Shown one piece after another: positions 22,108 through 31,927 of a stretch of DNA of 64,000 nt. The stretch comes from Bacillus haynesii (GTDB lineage: Bacteria; Bacillota; Bacilli; Bacillales; Bacillaceae): positions 62,001-126,000 of the forward strand of contig NZ_MRBL01000024.1 of the NCBI RefSeq assembly GCF_001969855.1, read 5' to 3'. How positions within the stretch are numbered: position 1 is the first letter of the stretch; each line of letters begins with the position of its first letter. Position numbers and translations under genes: made by a program. The notes beneath the pieces are model-generated. The model did no database searches. It was not told the DNA's origin and was given only the letters and a program-made list of their open reading frames with translations.

Positions 22108-22239
22108 TTAAAACATTTTCATGACGCGTCTTCTCAGCTTTCTCATGTTTCGCTTGTTCATCATATCGTTCTGAGACGCCATGTAGTACATCAAAGCCCC
22201 GGCTCCTAAAGAAATGAGAGAAGTCATTGTACGATTCAA
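22108..22239 (-). CDS. yrzQ: YrzQ-like small protein (DUF3918-type)
   Basis: 43 residues, TTG start 8 bases after TGGAGGTT. N-terminal hydrophobic stretch (TMTSLISLGAGALMYYMA) followed by a basic C-terminus (NKRNMRKLRRRVMKMF): a small membrane-associated basic peptide. Position between yrzR and yrrI and the sequence pattern match B. subtilis yrzQ. Function unknown. Confidence 0.75.
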   Translation of the reverse strand: MNRTMTSLISLGAGALMYYMASQNDMMNKRNMRKLRRRVMKMF

Positions 22240-22254
22240 CTTTCTAACCTCCAT

Positions 22255-22446
22255 TCAAAGGTTAATCGTTCGTTCGTCATCTGTAAACAGATCGTCCAGG
22301 CTGCTCAATGTTCCGTCCTCTTCGACTTGATGGGTCGAAATTTTTCCTTTTGAAAGGGTCAGCTCAATAAAGCATCCCCAGCAGTAATATTGATTTACAC
22401 CGATTTTGCCGATGTTTTTGCTTTTGCAATTCGGGCAAACGAGCAT
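22255..22446 (-). CDS. yrzR: YrzR small zinc-ribbon protein
   Basis: 63 residues from ATG 22444-22446, 9 bases after AAGAGGTG. CPNC (C4, C7) and CWGC (C22, C25) form a one-knuckle zinc ribbon; the C-terminal half is acidic (SSLDDLFTDDERTINL). It lies 15 bases downstream of yrrD. Likely a small nucleic-acid or protein adaptor; function unknown. Confidence 0.8.
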   Translation of the reverse strand: MLVCPNCKSKNIGKIGVNQYYCWGCFIELTLSKGKISTHQVEEDGTLSSLDDLFTDDERTINL

Positions 22447-22461
22447 TTGAACACACACCTC

Positions 22462-22926
22462 TTATTCGTTCAAGACGATTGTGCTTCTGCCTACTTCAAG
22501 CGGTTCCCCAGATGAGTGAATCTGCTTTTTGTCGCCTGACAAATCGGCAAAAAAACCGTCTGATAGTTCATATGCTACGATTATGCCCGTGTCGGAAGAA
22601 AAGTATACATCTTCCAGCATGCCCAGCGTATCTCCTGCTCCGTTTTTGACCATTTTTTGCCTCATCTGGTCATAAGAAAGACTCTGCTTCGGAACTTGCA
22701 TCGGCTTGAATTCGGTGAAATCAACGTATACGCCGTCACGTCCGATTTCGGTGACAGCGGGAAGCGGAAGAAGCGAACGGGGATTGTAAAAGCGCCGCTT
22801 CTCTTCCATAATCAATCCGAGACATGTCCCTTCGTGAGAAAAACAGATATCTGTTACCACCCCAAGCGGGAGGGAAGATTGTCTGTCGTAAACATTGAGT
22901 CCTTCCAGCTCATTGCATGTTCTCAA
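22462..22926 (-). CDS. yrrD: YrrD, PRC-barrel domain protein
   Basis: 154 residues if it starts at TTG 22924-22926, 10 bases after AAGGTGG; this gives the normal PRC-barrel beginning (RTCNELEGLNVYD). An upstream ATG at 22986 in the same frame gives 174 residues but has no ribosome site. Two PRC-like halves: ~5-75 and ~85-150 (AGDTLGMLEDVYFSSDTG). PRC barrels bind other proteins or membranes; YrrD's partner is unknown. Sits between recD2 and yrzR. Confidence 0.78.
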   Translation of the reverse strand: MRTCNELEGLNVYDRQSSLPLGVVTDICFSHEGTCLGLIMEEKRRFYNPRSLLPLPAVTEIGRDGVYVDFTEFKPMQVPKQSLSYDQMRQKMVKNGAGDTLGMLEDVYFSSDTGIIVAYELSDGFFADLSGDKKQIHSSGEPLEVGRSTIVLNE

Positions 22927-23014
22927 AGTGTGATCAACCACCTTTTTACGAACACTCTTATGATCTGCTGTTGCGACGCGACTCATACGATGAAATGGAT
23001 TCCATGAAAAACAC

Positions 23015-25411
23015 TTATTCTGCTTCCTTTTCCATAAAATCAAAAGGTGTAATGCCTTCCATCCCGATATTGGCATCATAGACGCTGAAAGGCAGCTCTT
23101 TTTGAAGCGCCATGAGCTCTTCATCCTCTTCATGTGCCGCCTGCTGAAGCCTTCTTTTAAGCGATGTCTGCCTTTCTGATGATTCCTTATTTTTCACACC
23201 CCATTCAAGGGCTGCTTCTTCCCCGCACAGAATCAGGAATTTTTTGCTTCTTGTGATGGCCGTGTAAAGCAAGTTCCTTCTCAGCATCCGGTAATAGCTT
23301 TTGACGACCGGAAGGATGACGATCGGAAATTCGCTGCCCTGCGATTTGTGGATCGAACAGCAATAGGCGTGCGTAAATTGGTTGAAATCTTTTTTTGTAA
23401 ACGTGATTTCATTCCCGTCGAAAGAGACGACAGCCATGTCTTCTTTTTCCGTATTTTCTTTTGCATAAAAAATCGAGACGATCTCACCCATATCACCGTT
23501 AAACACGTTGTGCTCCGGCTGGTTGACGAGCTGGAGCACTTTATCTCCGGTACGGTAAACGACATCGCCGTACTTCATTTCCCTGCCTTTCGGCTTCGGC
23601 GGATTCAGGATGCCCTGCAAAAGCGCGTTTAACTCATTGATGCCGGCCGCTCCTCTGTACATCGGAGCCAAAACCTGAATATCCCTGGCCGAATATCCTT
23701 TTTGCAGCGCGTTTTTGACGACTTTTTCGACGACTTCTTTGATCTGTTGCTGGCGGCAGCGAATGAAAGAACGGTCTTTTGTCGGCGCGGTCAAGTTTTC
23801 CGGAAGCTTTCCTTGTTTCATTTCATGCGCCAGTTCAACGATTGAAGAGCCTTCAGCCTGCCTGTAAATATCGGTTAATCTGACAGAAGCAATCACATTC
23901 GATGCCAAAAGATCCCTGAGCACCTGTCCGGGACCAACGGACGGAAGCTGGTCTTCGTCTCCGACCATGATGACCTGTATCCGGTCGGGAATCGCCTTGA
24001 ACAATTGGTTGGCGAGCCATATATCAAGCATGCTCGTTTCATCAATAATGAGCAGCCGCCCTTCAATCGGATTGTCTTCATCATGCGTAAATCCTTCGGC
24101 TCCATTCCAGCCGAGAAGCCTGTGAATCGTCACAGCCGGCAGTCCGGTCGACTCGCTCATCCGCTTAGCGGCCCGGCCGGTCGGTGCTGCCAGTACGAAC
24201 GGAAACGTTTCATCCTTTTTGTAATCAGCCGGATTCAAGCTTAAACCGTGCAGCTCGCTGTACAACTCGACGATTCCCCTGATGACGGTCGTTTTCCCGG
24301 TTCCCGGTCCGCCTGTCAAAAGCAGCATCGGCGACATCAGCGCTTTTTGAATGGCTTCTTTTTGGCTTGGCGCGTATTGCACTTTCATCCGTTCTTCAAG
24401 CTCCCCTAAAGCGAGCAGGAATTCCGATTCGGGAAACTGGTCATCATATTCGGTCTGTCCGGCGATTTTCTGCACCCTTTTCGCAAAGCTTTGTTCAGCG
24501 TAGTAAAGGGACGGATAATAACACCTTTCATCTTCAATGAACAGCTCTTTTTGCTCCCCTAAGGAAATGATCGCGTCGGCCACATCCATCTCGGTTACTT
24601 TTTCTTCACCTGCAGACTGGTTTAACAGTTTTTGCGTCTCGATGATGAGCTGTCTCGTTTCTATGTACGTATGCCCTTCTTGAAGGCATGTCGCTTCAAC
24701 TGTGTATAAAATCGCCGCTTTAATCCGCTCTTCATGTTTGCCTGAAATTCCCATTCTGCCGCCCAGTTCATCAGCTTTGATAAAGCCGATTCCTTCGACA
24801 TCCTTGACAAGCTGGTACGGATTTTCGCGGATTTTATCGAGCGTTTCCGCTTCGTACGCCTGATAAATCTTCATGGACAGCTGGGGGCCGAAGCCGAATT
24901 CGCTCAAGGAGATCATAATCTGCTCGAGCCCCTGATGCTGCTGAAGGGCAGCGGCAAGCTTATCCGCCTTTTTTTTGGAGAGCTTCGGAACATCATACAG
25001 GACGGCGCCGTCGCTTAAAATTTTGTTGATTGCACCTTCCCCAAGCTTATTGACAATTTCCTCGGCCGTTTTCTTGCCGATTCCTTCAAATAAATCGCTG
25101 GCCAAGTATTGGATCACGCCTTCTTTCGTTGTCGGCACTTCCTTTTTAAAATGATCCGCTTGAAATTGCAGGCCAAATTTCGGATGGGAGGCGGTTTTTC
25201 CGTAAAACGTGTAGATATCGTCTTCATGGATCAAAGGAAAGTAACCGGTGACAGAAACGGTTTTGTCTTCAAAAGACTCCGATGTTTCTTCCACTTTTAC
25301 TTTCAGTACGGTATACAGGTTTGTTTCATTATGATAAATGACAGCCGTTACCGTTCCTTTTACAAAAGAAGCTTCTTCCATTTCGATCTGGTCCGGGTTA
25401 TGGCGCTGCAT
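23015..25411 (-). CDS. recD2: RecD2-type ATP-dependent DNA helicase
   Basis: 798 residues from ATG 25409-25411, 8 bases behind GGAGGGGGG; the longer frame is rejected for this reason. N-terminal OB/HhH region (SFVKGTVTAVIYHNETNLYTVL and tandem helix-hairpin-helix segments to ~210), Walker A LLTGGPGTGKTTVIRG near residue 345, DEAD-like LLIIDETSMLD and C-terminal motif HAYCCSIHKSQGSEFPIVILP. SF1B 5'-3' helicase acting without RecBC, implicated in replication-fork progression and repair. Equivalent to yrrC. Confidence 0.94.
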   Translation of the reverse strand: MQRHNPDQIEMEEASFVKGTVTAVIYHNETNLYTVLKVKVEETSESFEDKTVSVTGYFPLIHEDDIYTFYGKTASHPKFGLQFQADHFKKEVPTTKEGVIQYLASDLFEGIGKKTAEEIVNKLGEGAINKILSDGAVLYDVPKLSKKKADKLAAALQQHQGLEQIMISLSEFGFGPQLSMKIYQAYEAETLDKIRENPYQLVKDVEGIGFIKADELGGRMGISGKHEERIKAAILYTVEATCLQEGHTYIETRQLIIETQKLLNQSAGEEKVTEMDVADAIISLGEQKELFIEDERCYYPSLYYAEQSFAKRVQKIAGQTEYDDQFPESEFLLALGELEERMKVQYAPSQKEAIQKALMSPMLLLTGGPGTGKTTVIRGIVELYSELHGLSLNPADYKKDETFPFVLAAPTGRAAKRMSESTGLPAVTIHRLLGWNGAEGFTHDEDNPIEGRLLIIDETSMLDIWLANQLFKAIPDRIQVIMVGDEDQLPSVGPGQVLRDLLASNVIASVRLTDIYRQAEGSSIVELAHEMKQGKLPENLTAPTKDRSFIRCRQQQIKEVVEKVVKNALQKGYSARDIQVLAPMYRGAAGINELNALLQGILNPPKPKGREMKYGDVVYRTGDKVLQLVNQPEHNVFNGDMGEIVSIFYAKENTEKEDMAVVSFDGNEITFTKKDFNQFTHAYCCSIHKSQGSEFPIVILPVVKSYYRMLRRNLLYTAITRSKKFLILCGEEAALEWGVKNKESSERQTSLKRRLQQAAHEEDEELMALQKELPFSVYDANIGMEGITPFDFMEKEAE

Positions 25412-25462
25412 CACTGTTCTCCCCCCCTCCATTCAAAATCCGTCATGACGGCCCTTGATCAA

Positions 25463-26113
25463 TCAAGCTTCTTCCAAAAGCTGCTTGGCGCGAATGCTAA
25501 GCATATGGTCCGGCTGAATGTCCAGCGCCTTGTTCAGCATGTCGAGCGCTGTTTTCCGATCTTCTTTAAACGCATAAGCAACGCCTAAATTATAAAATGC
25601 ATCTGCATGGGACGGGTCGCGCTCCGTTACATTTGAAAATTCCGTGATCGCTTCGTCCAGCATCCCTTCATTGGCAAGGCACATGGCGTATTGAAAACGG
25701 GCTTCGACATCCGCATCATTCAGCTCAGCGGCTCTTTGCAAATACGGCATCGCGAGCTTCGGCTGCTCAAGCTTCACGAGCGTGGTTCCGAGCATGTAAT
25801 ATAAGTCGCTGTTTTCCATGCCCGTCCGATGCGCTTTTTCGAACATGTCCTTCGCTTCTTGATACCGTTCTTTCATGACATAGACATTCCCCGCTCCATA
25901 ATAAGCTGCTCCCGCTTTCTCATCCAAAGCAGCCGCCCGGTCGTAAAACTTAAGCGCCCTGTCCAATTCGCCGACTGCAGATAGCAGATTGGCAAAGTTG
26001 ATATAAGGCACCGGATCTCCGCTGTTTTCATCAATTGCCTTTGTAAAGGCTTCTGCGGCTTTTTCAAAATCGCCTTTTTGCATTGCATCTATTCCAATTT
26101 GATTGTAATCCAA
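25463..26113 (-). CDS. yrrB: YrrB, tetratricopeptide repeat protein
   Basis: 216 residues if it starts at TTG 26111-26113 after AGGGAGAGG; a GTG 18 bases upstream is inside the site. About six 34-residue TPR units (for example NQIGIDAMQKGDFEKAAEAFTKAI, then FYNLGVAYAFKEDRKTALDMLNKAL at the C-terminus). A protein-interaction scaffold; partner unknown. It lies between mnmA and recD2. Confidence 0.88.
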   Translation of the reverse strand: MDYNQIGIDAMQKGDFEKAAEAFTKAIDENSGDPVPYINFANLLSAVGELDRALKFYDRAAALDEKAGAAYYGAGNVYVMKERYQEAKDMFEKAHRTGMENSDLYYMLGTTLVKLEQPKLAMPYLQRAAELNDADVEARFQYAMCLANEGMLDEAITEFSNVTERDPSHADAFYNLGVAYAFKEDRKTALDMLNKALDIQPDHMLSIRAKQLLEEA

Positions 26114-26206
26114 AAGCCCTCTCCCTTTCACGAACTATTTTAAAAAGGCCGCCGACATTGCCGGCAGCCGTTCGAGAAGCTCCGGGGTGAATCCAGAGCC
26201 CCGGTT

Positions 26207-27349
<1,143 letters not shown>

Positions 27350-27403
27350 TCAAAAACTTGTCCTTTCAGATCATATCATCATTTTCGGGCAGGATGCGAA
27401 TCT

Positions 27404-28570
27404 TTAGCTCGGAGCATCGCTACCCGAAATTGATGACAGGCGCTTAACAATTTTCACAAGTTCTTTCGCGGCGCGCTCCACCTGTTCCTCTGTATTGCCA
27501 AAGCCGAAGCTGATCCTTATGGATGACGTCAGCCGATCGTCCTCCTCGCCAAACATGGCGGAGAGAACATGAGACGGAAGCACAGATCCAGCCGTGCACG
27601 CCGATCCGCTCGATACTGCAATTCCCGCCATATCGAGATTGACGAGCAGCGATTCAACAGATACTCCCGGAAAATACAGATTCAAAATATGCGGCAGGCT
27701 GTGCTCCCTGCTGCCGTTCACATCGAAGGAGACACCTTCAGCTTCCAGCGTACGGGTGATGATGTCTTTAAACCGGCGGTAAAGCGCCGATTTTTCTTCT
27801 CTTTCCTGACCTGACAACAAAACGGCCTCACCGAGCCCCGCGATTCCCGGGACATTTTCCGTACCCGCCCGGCGTTTGCGTTCCTGCTCTCCTCCGAAAA
27901 GAAGCTGGCTGAGCTTGACGTTTTCGTTGACGTATAAAAAGCCTGTCCCCTTCGGTCCGTTAAGTTTATGTCCGGAGACAGACATCATATCGATACGGCT
28001 TTTTTGCACATCAATCGGCAAAAAGCCGAAGGCTTGAACCGCATCTGTATGAAACAGCGCCCGATGGTCCTTTAGCAGATCGCCGATCTCATCGATCGGC
28101 TGAATCGTGCCCACTTCATTGTTCCCATACATCACTGTCACCAGGATGGTATCGTCCCGCAACGCGTCTTTCACCTGTTCGGCGGAGATTCTTCCGCTTT
28201 CATCGACATCAAGATATGTGACGTCAAATCCCATTTCTTCAAGCCTGTTGCACGTATGCAGAACGGCGTGGTGCTCGATCTTTGTCGTGATGATGTGGCG
28301 GCCCTGCTTCTCTCTCGCCAGCGCGCTTCCGAGAATCGCCATATTGTCGGCTTCGGTTCCCCCGCTCGTAAAAACGATTTCATTGGGATGCGCTCCGATT
28401 TCCCGAGCGATCAGCTCCCTCGTGCCGTCAAGCCATTTTCGGCTCTCCCTTCCAAATGAATGAATGCTTGAAGGGTTTCCGAAGTTTTCCGTTAAGTAAG
28501 GCAGCATTTTTTCCACTACCCGGGGGTCAGTCGGAGAAGTCGCTGCATGGTCTAAGTAAATCCGTTCCAT
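27404..28570 (-). CDS. yrvO: cysteine desulfurase (YrvO, MnmA sulfur donor)
   Basis: 388 residues, NifS/IscS-type PLP enzyme. PLP Lys202 in SVSGHKLNGPKG, cofactor His100 in IEHHAVLH and active-site Cys325 in SSGSACTAGS. It takes sulfur from cysteine and passes it as persulfide. In B. subtilis YrvO is the direct donor for MnmA in 2-thiouridine synthesis. Located between cymR and mnmA, so expression may follow cysteine status. Intact. Confidence 0.93.
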   Translation of the reverse strand: MERIYLDHAATSPTDPRVVEKMLPYLTENFGNPSSIHSFGRESRKWLDGTRELIAREIGAHPNEIVFTSGGTEADNMAILGSALAREKQGRHIITTKIEHHAVLHTCNRLEEMGFDVTYLDVDESGRISAEQVKDALRDDTILVTVMYGNNEVGTIQPIDEIGDLLKDHRALFHTDAVQAFGFLPIDVQKSRIDMMSVSGHKLNGPKGTGFLYVNENVKLSQLLFGGEQERKRRAGTENVPGIAGLGEAVLLSGQEREEKSALYRRFKDIITRTLEAEGVSFDVNGSREHSLPHILNLYFPGVSVESLLVNLDMAGIAVSSGSACTAGSVLPSHVLSAMFGEEDDRLTSSIRISFGFGNTEEQVERAAKELVKIVKRLSSISGSDAPS

Positions 28571-28590
28571 CCTACCATTACACCTCGATC

Positions 28591-29007
28591 TTAAATGTAA
28601 AACATATACGCTTCTTGCTCGCCCTCTGTATAGCTGGCCAAGTCCTCAAGCGTCGTGGAGTCCAGCACTTCCTTGACAGCATCGCGAATCTTGATCCACA
28701 GTTCGCGCTTTGCCGGCTCCTCATTTTCAAGCACTTCCACCGGGCTGATCGGCCCTTCCAGGACGCGAATGATATCGCCCGCCGTAATCGCCTCAGGCTC
28801 GTCACCCAGAATGTAGCCGCCGTACGCGCCGCGGATGCTTTTCACAAGCCCGGCGTTCCGCAAAGGTGAAACAAGCTGTTCCAAATAATGTTCCGATAAA
28901 TCGTTTGTCTGAGCAATACTTTTCAAAGAAGTCGGGCCTTCCCCATGCTTTTTAGCAAGCTCAATCATAATCGTCAGCCCGTATCTGCCTTTAGTTGATA
29001 TTTTCAA
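28591..29007 (-). CDS. cymR: Rrf2-family cysteine metabolism repressor CymR
   Basis: 138 residues from TTG 29005-29007 behind AGAGGTG; this gives the family start MKISTKGRYGL. Winged helix-turn-helix at ~10-60 (SLKSIAQTNDLSEHYLEQLVSPLRNAGLV), dimer helix ~95-120. Unlike IscR or NsrR it has no cysteines, so no Fe-S cluster. In B. subtilis CymR with CysK represses cysteine uptake and synthesis genes, including the yrrT operon found at 4.4-8.2 kb of this window. Its upstream region is unusual (repeat array, long leader). Confidence 0.93.
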   Translation of the reverse strand: MKISTKGRYGLTIMIELAKKHGEGPTSLKSIAQTNDLSEHYLEQLVSPLRNAGLVKSIRGAYGGYILGDEPEAITAGDIIRVLEGPISPVEVLENEEPAKRELWIKIRDAVKEVLDSTTLEDLASYTEGEQEAYMFYI

Positions 29008-29043
29008 AATAAACACCTCTAACCTATAATAAATCATGCCTTC

Positions 29044-29340
29044 AGGACGAAGGTACTCGGCGTTTTTCGCAGGACGCGAAAGTCTTTAGCCGAGTCTCCT
29101 TCTACACCAGGACGAAGGTACTCGGCGTTTTCGCAGGACGCGAAAGCCTTTAGCCGAGTCTCCTTTCACAACAGGACGAAGGTACTCGGCATTCCTCGCA
29201 GGACGCGAAAGCCTTTAGCCGAGTCTCCTTTCACAACAGGACGAAGGTACTCGGCATTCCTCGCAGGACGCGAAAGCCTTTAGCCGAGTCTCACTCCGGA
29301 CGAAGGCACTCCGCGCTCCTCACAGGACGCAAAGGCGCCC
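29044..29340. repeat. tandem ~65-bp hairpin repeats, four full units and one degenerate
   Basis: Units begin AGGACGAAGG at 29044, 29109, 29173 and 29238, and a diverged unit begins at 29297; periods are 65, 64, 65 and 59. Each full unit contains ACTCGGC ... GCCGAGT (7-bp outer stem) and an inner TCGC-AGGAC-GCGA hairpin. Units 3 and 4 are identical over about 54 bases. Spacers between hairpins are also conserved, so this is not CRISPR. It lies between the cymR start and a promoter at 29481. Confidence 0.9.
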
Positions 29341-29480
29341 GGTACATCCTCATAAGGCATAAGCCGATCTTCAAGATGAAACACCGGTGCAAGCCGGCTG
29401 CCGGTTTCAAGCATCTGTTATATATTAAAAACTCGGTTTGGACAAGGTTCCGGCCTTGCCCGTCTGATAGATTACAGGTT

Positions 29481-29489
29481 ATTATAGCA
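29481..29489 (-). promoter_or_regulatory. extended -10 promoter, probable cymR promoter
   Basis: Minus strand TGCTATAAT, a perfect extended -10, with no clear -35. The cymR start is about 475 bases downstream, so the transcript would carry the whole repeat array. No better promoter is seen between the array and cymR. Confidence 0.55.
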
Positions 29490-29604
29490 CACTTTATATA
29501 AACTTTCATTTTCGGCCTTATATTCAGCTTGCCATATTCATTTCTTTTCTAATCGTCTTTTTTCCGTTACTCTATAAAAAGAATACATTCGGGAGAGATC
29601 AATC

Positions 29605-30870
29605 ATGAAACCACTCGCATTTCGAATGCGCCCTACAAAAATCGAAGAGGTTCTCGGCCAGGATCATCTGGTCGGGGAAGGAAAGATTATTCATCGGATG
29701 GTGCAGGCCAAACACCTCTCATCGATGATTCTGTACGGCCCACCGGGCATCGGCAAAACATCGATCGCCACGGCGATTGCCGGCAGCACGAGCATCGCTT
29801 TCCGAAAGCTGAACGCAGTCATCAATAATAAAAAGGACATGGAAGCCGTTGCCGCCGAAGCAAAAATGTCGGGGCAGGTCATCTTAATCCTTGATGAGGT
29901 GCACCGGCTTGACAAAGGCAAGCAGGACTTTCTCCTTCCGTATTTGGAAAACGGCATGATTATCATGATCGGGGCGACGACAGCCAACCCGTATCATGCG
30001 ATCAATCCGGCGATCAGAAGCAGAACGCAGATTTTCGAGCTGCACGCTTTAGACCCTGAACAAATCAAAGCGGCCATTAAACGGGCGCTTGAGGATGAAC
30101 ACAGAGGCCTCGGTGCGTATGACGTTGCCGTCGATGATGAAGCGCTTGACCATTTGGCCCGCGGCTGCGGCGGAGATGTCCGCTCCGCTTTGAATGCGCT
30201 CGAGCTTGCCGTATTGTCCACAAAGGAAAACAGCGAGGGAACCATCCGCATCACATTGGAAATCGCAGAAGAATGCCTGCAGAAAAAAAGCTTTGCCCAC
30301 GACAAAGATGGAGACGCGCATTATGATGTCATTTCCGCCTTCCAAAAATCGATCAGAGGCTCTGATGTCAATGCTGCGCTTCACTACATGGCAAGGCTCA
30401 TTGAAGCGGGGGATTTGGAAAGCCTTGCCCGGAGGCTGCTTGTTATCGCCTATGAAGATGTCGGCCTGGCGAGTCCGCAGGCTGGAGGAAGAACGCTTCA
30501 AGCCATTCAAACGGCGGAACGGATCGGATTTCCGGAGGCAAGGATTCCGCTGGCCAATGCCGTGATCGAGCTATGCCTGTCTCCTAAATCGAACTCGGCG
30601 ATCCTTGCGGTTGACGAAGCAATGTCAGACGTCCGCTCCGGAAAGATCGGCGATGTGCCGAACCATTTAAAAGACGCCCATTATAAAGGAGCAGCAGAGC
30701 TTGGCAGAGGCGTGGAATACAAATATCCGCACGATTACGAGAACGGCTGGGTCAAACAGCAGTATCTGCCTGATCCGCTGAAAAACAAAGTTTACTATCA
30801 GCCGAAGCAGACGGGTAAATTTGAGCTCGCGCTGAAACAAGTATATGACAAGCTGATGAAACAAAAATAA
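29605..30870 (+). CDS. rarA: replication-associated recombination protein A (RarA/MgsA)
   Basis: 421 residues. AAA+ domain: Walker A YGPPGIGKTSIA (~44-55), Walker B ILILDEVHR (~91-99), sensor region NPYHAINPAIRSR (~126-138), and a C-terminal tetramerisation domain (LPNHLKDAHYKGAAELGRG region, ~350-370). Acts at stalled replication forks with SSB. Start behind GGGAGAG. Plus-strand gene divergent from cymR; same location as B. subtilis yrvN. Confidence 0.95.
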   Translation: MKPLAFRMRPTKIEEVLGQDHLVGEGKIIHRMVQAKHLSSMILYGPPGIGKTSIATAIAGSTSIAFRKLNAVINNKKDMEAVAAEAKMSGQVILILDEVHRLDKGKQDFLLPYLENGMIIMIGATTANPYHAINPAIRSRTQIFELHALDPEQIKAAIKRALEDEHRGLGAYDVAVDDEALDHLARGCGGDVRSALNALELAVLSTKENSEGTIRITLEIAEECLQKKSFAHDKDGDAHYDVISAFQKSIRGSDVNAALHYMARLIEAGDLESLARRLLVIAYEDVGLASPQAGGRTLQAIQTAERIGFPEARIPLANAVIELCLSPKSNSAILAVDEAMSDVRSGKIGDVPNHLKDAHYKGAAELGRGVEYKYPHDYENGWVKQQYLPDPLKNKVYYQPKQTGKFELALKQVYDKLMKQK

Positions 30871-30913
30871 TAAACAGCCTGTTTCCTTTTCATGGGAGAC
30901 AGGCTGTTTTCCT
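30871..30913 (+). terminator. terminator of rarA
   Basis: AACAGCCTGTTTCC / GGGAGACAGGCTGTTTT stem-loop directly after the stop codon, with a T run. Confidence 0.85.
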
Positions 30914-30932
30914 TACGCCGAGCTTAAACGAT

Positions 30933-30972
30933 GACAAAATCCCAAAACGGCTTTTAGTTTTGGGATTTTGTC
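30933..30972. repeat. 16-bp-stem palindrome (copy 2)
   Basis: GACAAAATCCCAAAAC (30933-30948) and its exact reverse complement (30957-30972), 8-base loop. Same element as 16849-16887, differing by one compensated base pair. It lies between the rarA and tcdA terminators. Confidence 0.8.
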
Positions 30973-30975
30973 AAC

Positions 30976-31010
30976 AATCTAAAACGACAGCACTTCTGCT
31001 GTCGTTTTTG
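30976..31010 (-). terminator. terminator of tcdA
   Basis: AAAACGACAGCA / TGCTGTCGTTTT stem (30981-30992 with 30997-31008), 3 bases beyond the tcdA stop. T runs flank both sides. Confidence 0.75.
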
Positions 31011-31012
31011 TA

Positions 31013-31777
31013 TTACTTATCTTTCACCCTTTTGATCGGAATATCTTTCAAAAGCTCCATGATCACATGGCCGCCCATGATCAAGCCTGCGACCGACGGA
31101 ACAAAAGCATTTGAAGACGGCGGCATCTGAGCTTTGCGGATTTTCGCCTCATCATTTCCGACGACTTGGCGCACGTCTTCGCGGATCACGATCGGGCTTT
31201 CGTCAGAAAAGACGACTTTAATGCCTTTCGTAATGCCTTCCTTGCGAAGCCTCGTCCGGATGACTTTTGCAATCGGATCAGTGTGGGTTTTTGAAATATC
31301 GGCCACTTGGAACCTTGTCGGATCTGTTTTATTGGCCGCTCCCATGCTTGAAATGATGTTGATGTTCCGCTTCAGGCACTCTTTCATTAAGTGAATTTTA
31401 TAATGAATCGTGTCTGACGCGTCGATCACATAATCCGGTTCATAAGCAAAAAACTGTTCATACGTCTCTTCGGTATAGAACATTTTTAAAGCGATGACGT
31501 CGCATTCCGGGTTAATATCAGCAATTCTCGCTTTCATTAAGTCAACTTTCGGCTGTCCGACCGTTGAAAGTAAAGCAGGCAGCTGACGGTTGACATTCGT
31601 GATGTCAACATCATCTTTATCGACCATCACGATCCTGCCGACACCTGAACGGGCGAGCGCTTCCGCGGCGAAAGAGCCGACCCCGCCGACGCCCAAAACG
31701 GCGACCGTGCTGTTTTTTAAAATATTTAAACCTTCTTTTCCAATCGCTAATTCATTGCGTGAAAACTGATGTAACAA
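31013..31777 (-). CDS. tcdA: tRNA threonylcarbamoyladenosine dehydratase
   Basis: 254 residues from TTG 31775-31777 (LLHQFSRNELAIG); the GTG 9 bases upstream lies in the ribosome site. ThiF/MoeB/E1-like Rossmann fold: AVLGVGGVGSFAAEALARSGVG (~26-47), VDKDDVDITNVNRQ (~51-64), SMGAANKTDPT (~140-150). ATP-dependent cyclisation of t6A37 to ct6A in tRNAs. Equivalent to B. subtilis yrvM, next to the 6S RNA gene. Confidence 0.92.
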   Translation of the reverse strand: MLHQFSRNELAIGKEGLNILKNSTVAVLGVGGVGSFAAEALARSGVGRIVMVDKDDVDITNVNRQLPALLSTVGQPKVDLMKARIADINPECDVIALKMFYTEETYEQFFAYEPDYVIDASDTIHYKIHLMKECLKRNINIISSMGAANKTDPTRFQVADISKTHTDPIAKVIRTRLRKEGITKGIKVVFSDESPIVIREDVRQVVGNDEAKIRKAQMPPSSNAFVPSVAGLIMGGHVIMELLKDIPIKRVKDK

Positions 31778-31927
31778 GAATCTCACTCCATCTTTATAAA
31801 CAGTTACCGATAGTATCTTATCATAATCGGGTGATTAAACAAGCGTTCTATTTCATTTTTCCGTCATATTTTTTCGCTCTGCCTCATAGATTATCCTATG
31901 TATGGCCGAAAACGGCCCTTTCAAGCA

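Noticed and set aside
22927..23133. N-terminal extension of yrrD
   Set aside because: It overlaps recD2 and lacks an SD; the PRC-barrel start fits the TTG at 22926.
29044..29340. Possible CRISPR array
   Set aside because: Intervals between the hairpins are conserved as well, unit length is ~65 bases and no cas genes are near; these are whole-unit tandem repeats.
29291..29509. 72-codon minus-strand ORF in the cymR leader
   Set aside because: No ribosome site, Arg/Cys-rich random composition; it reads across predicted leader hairpins.
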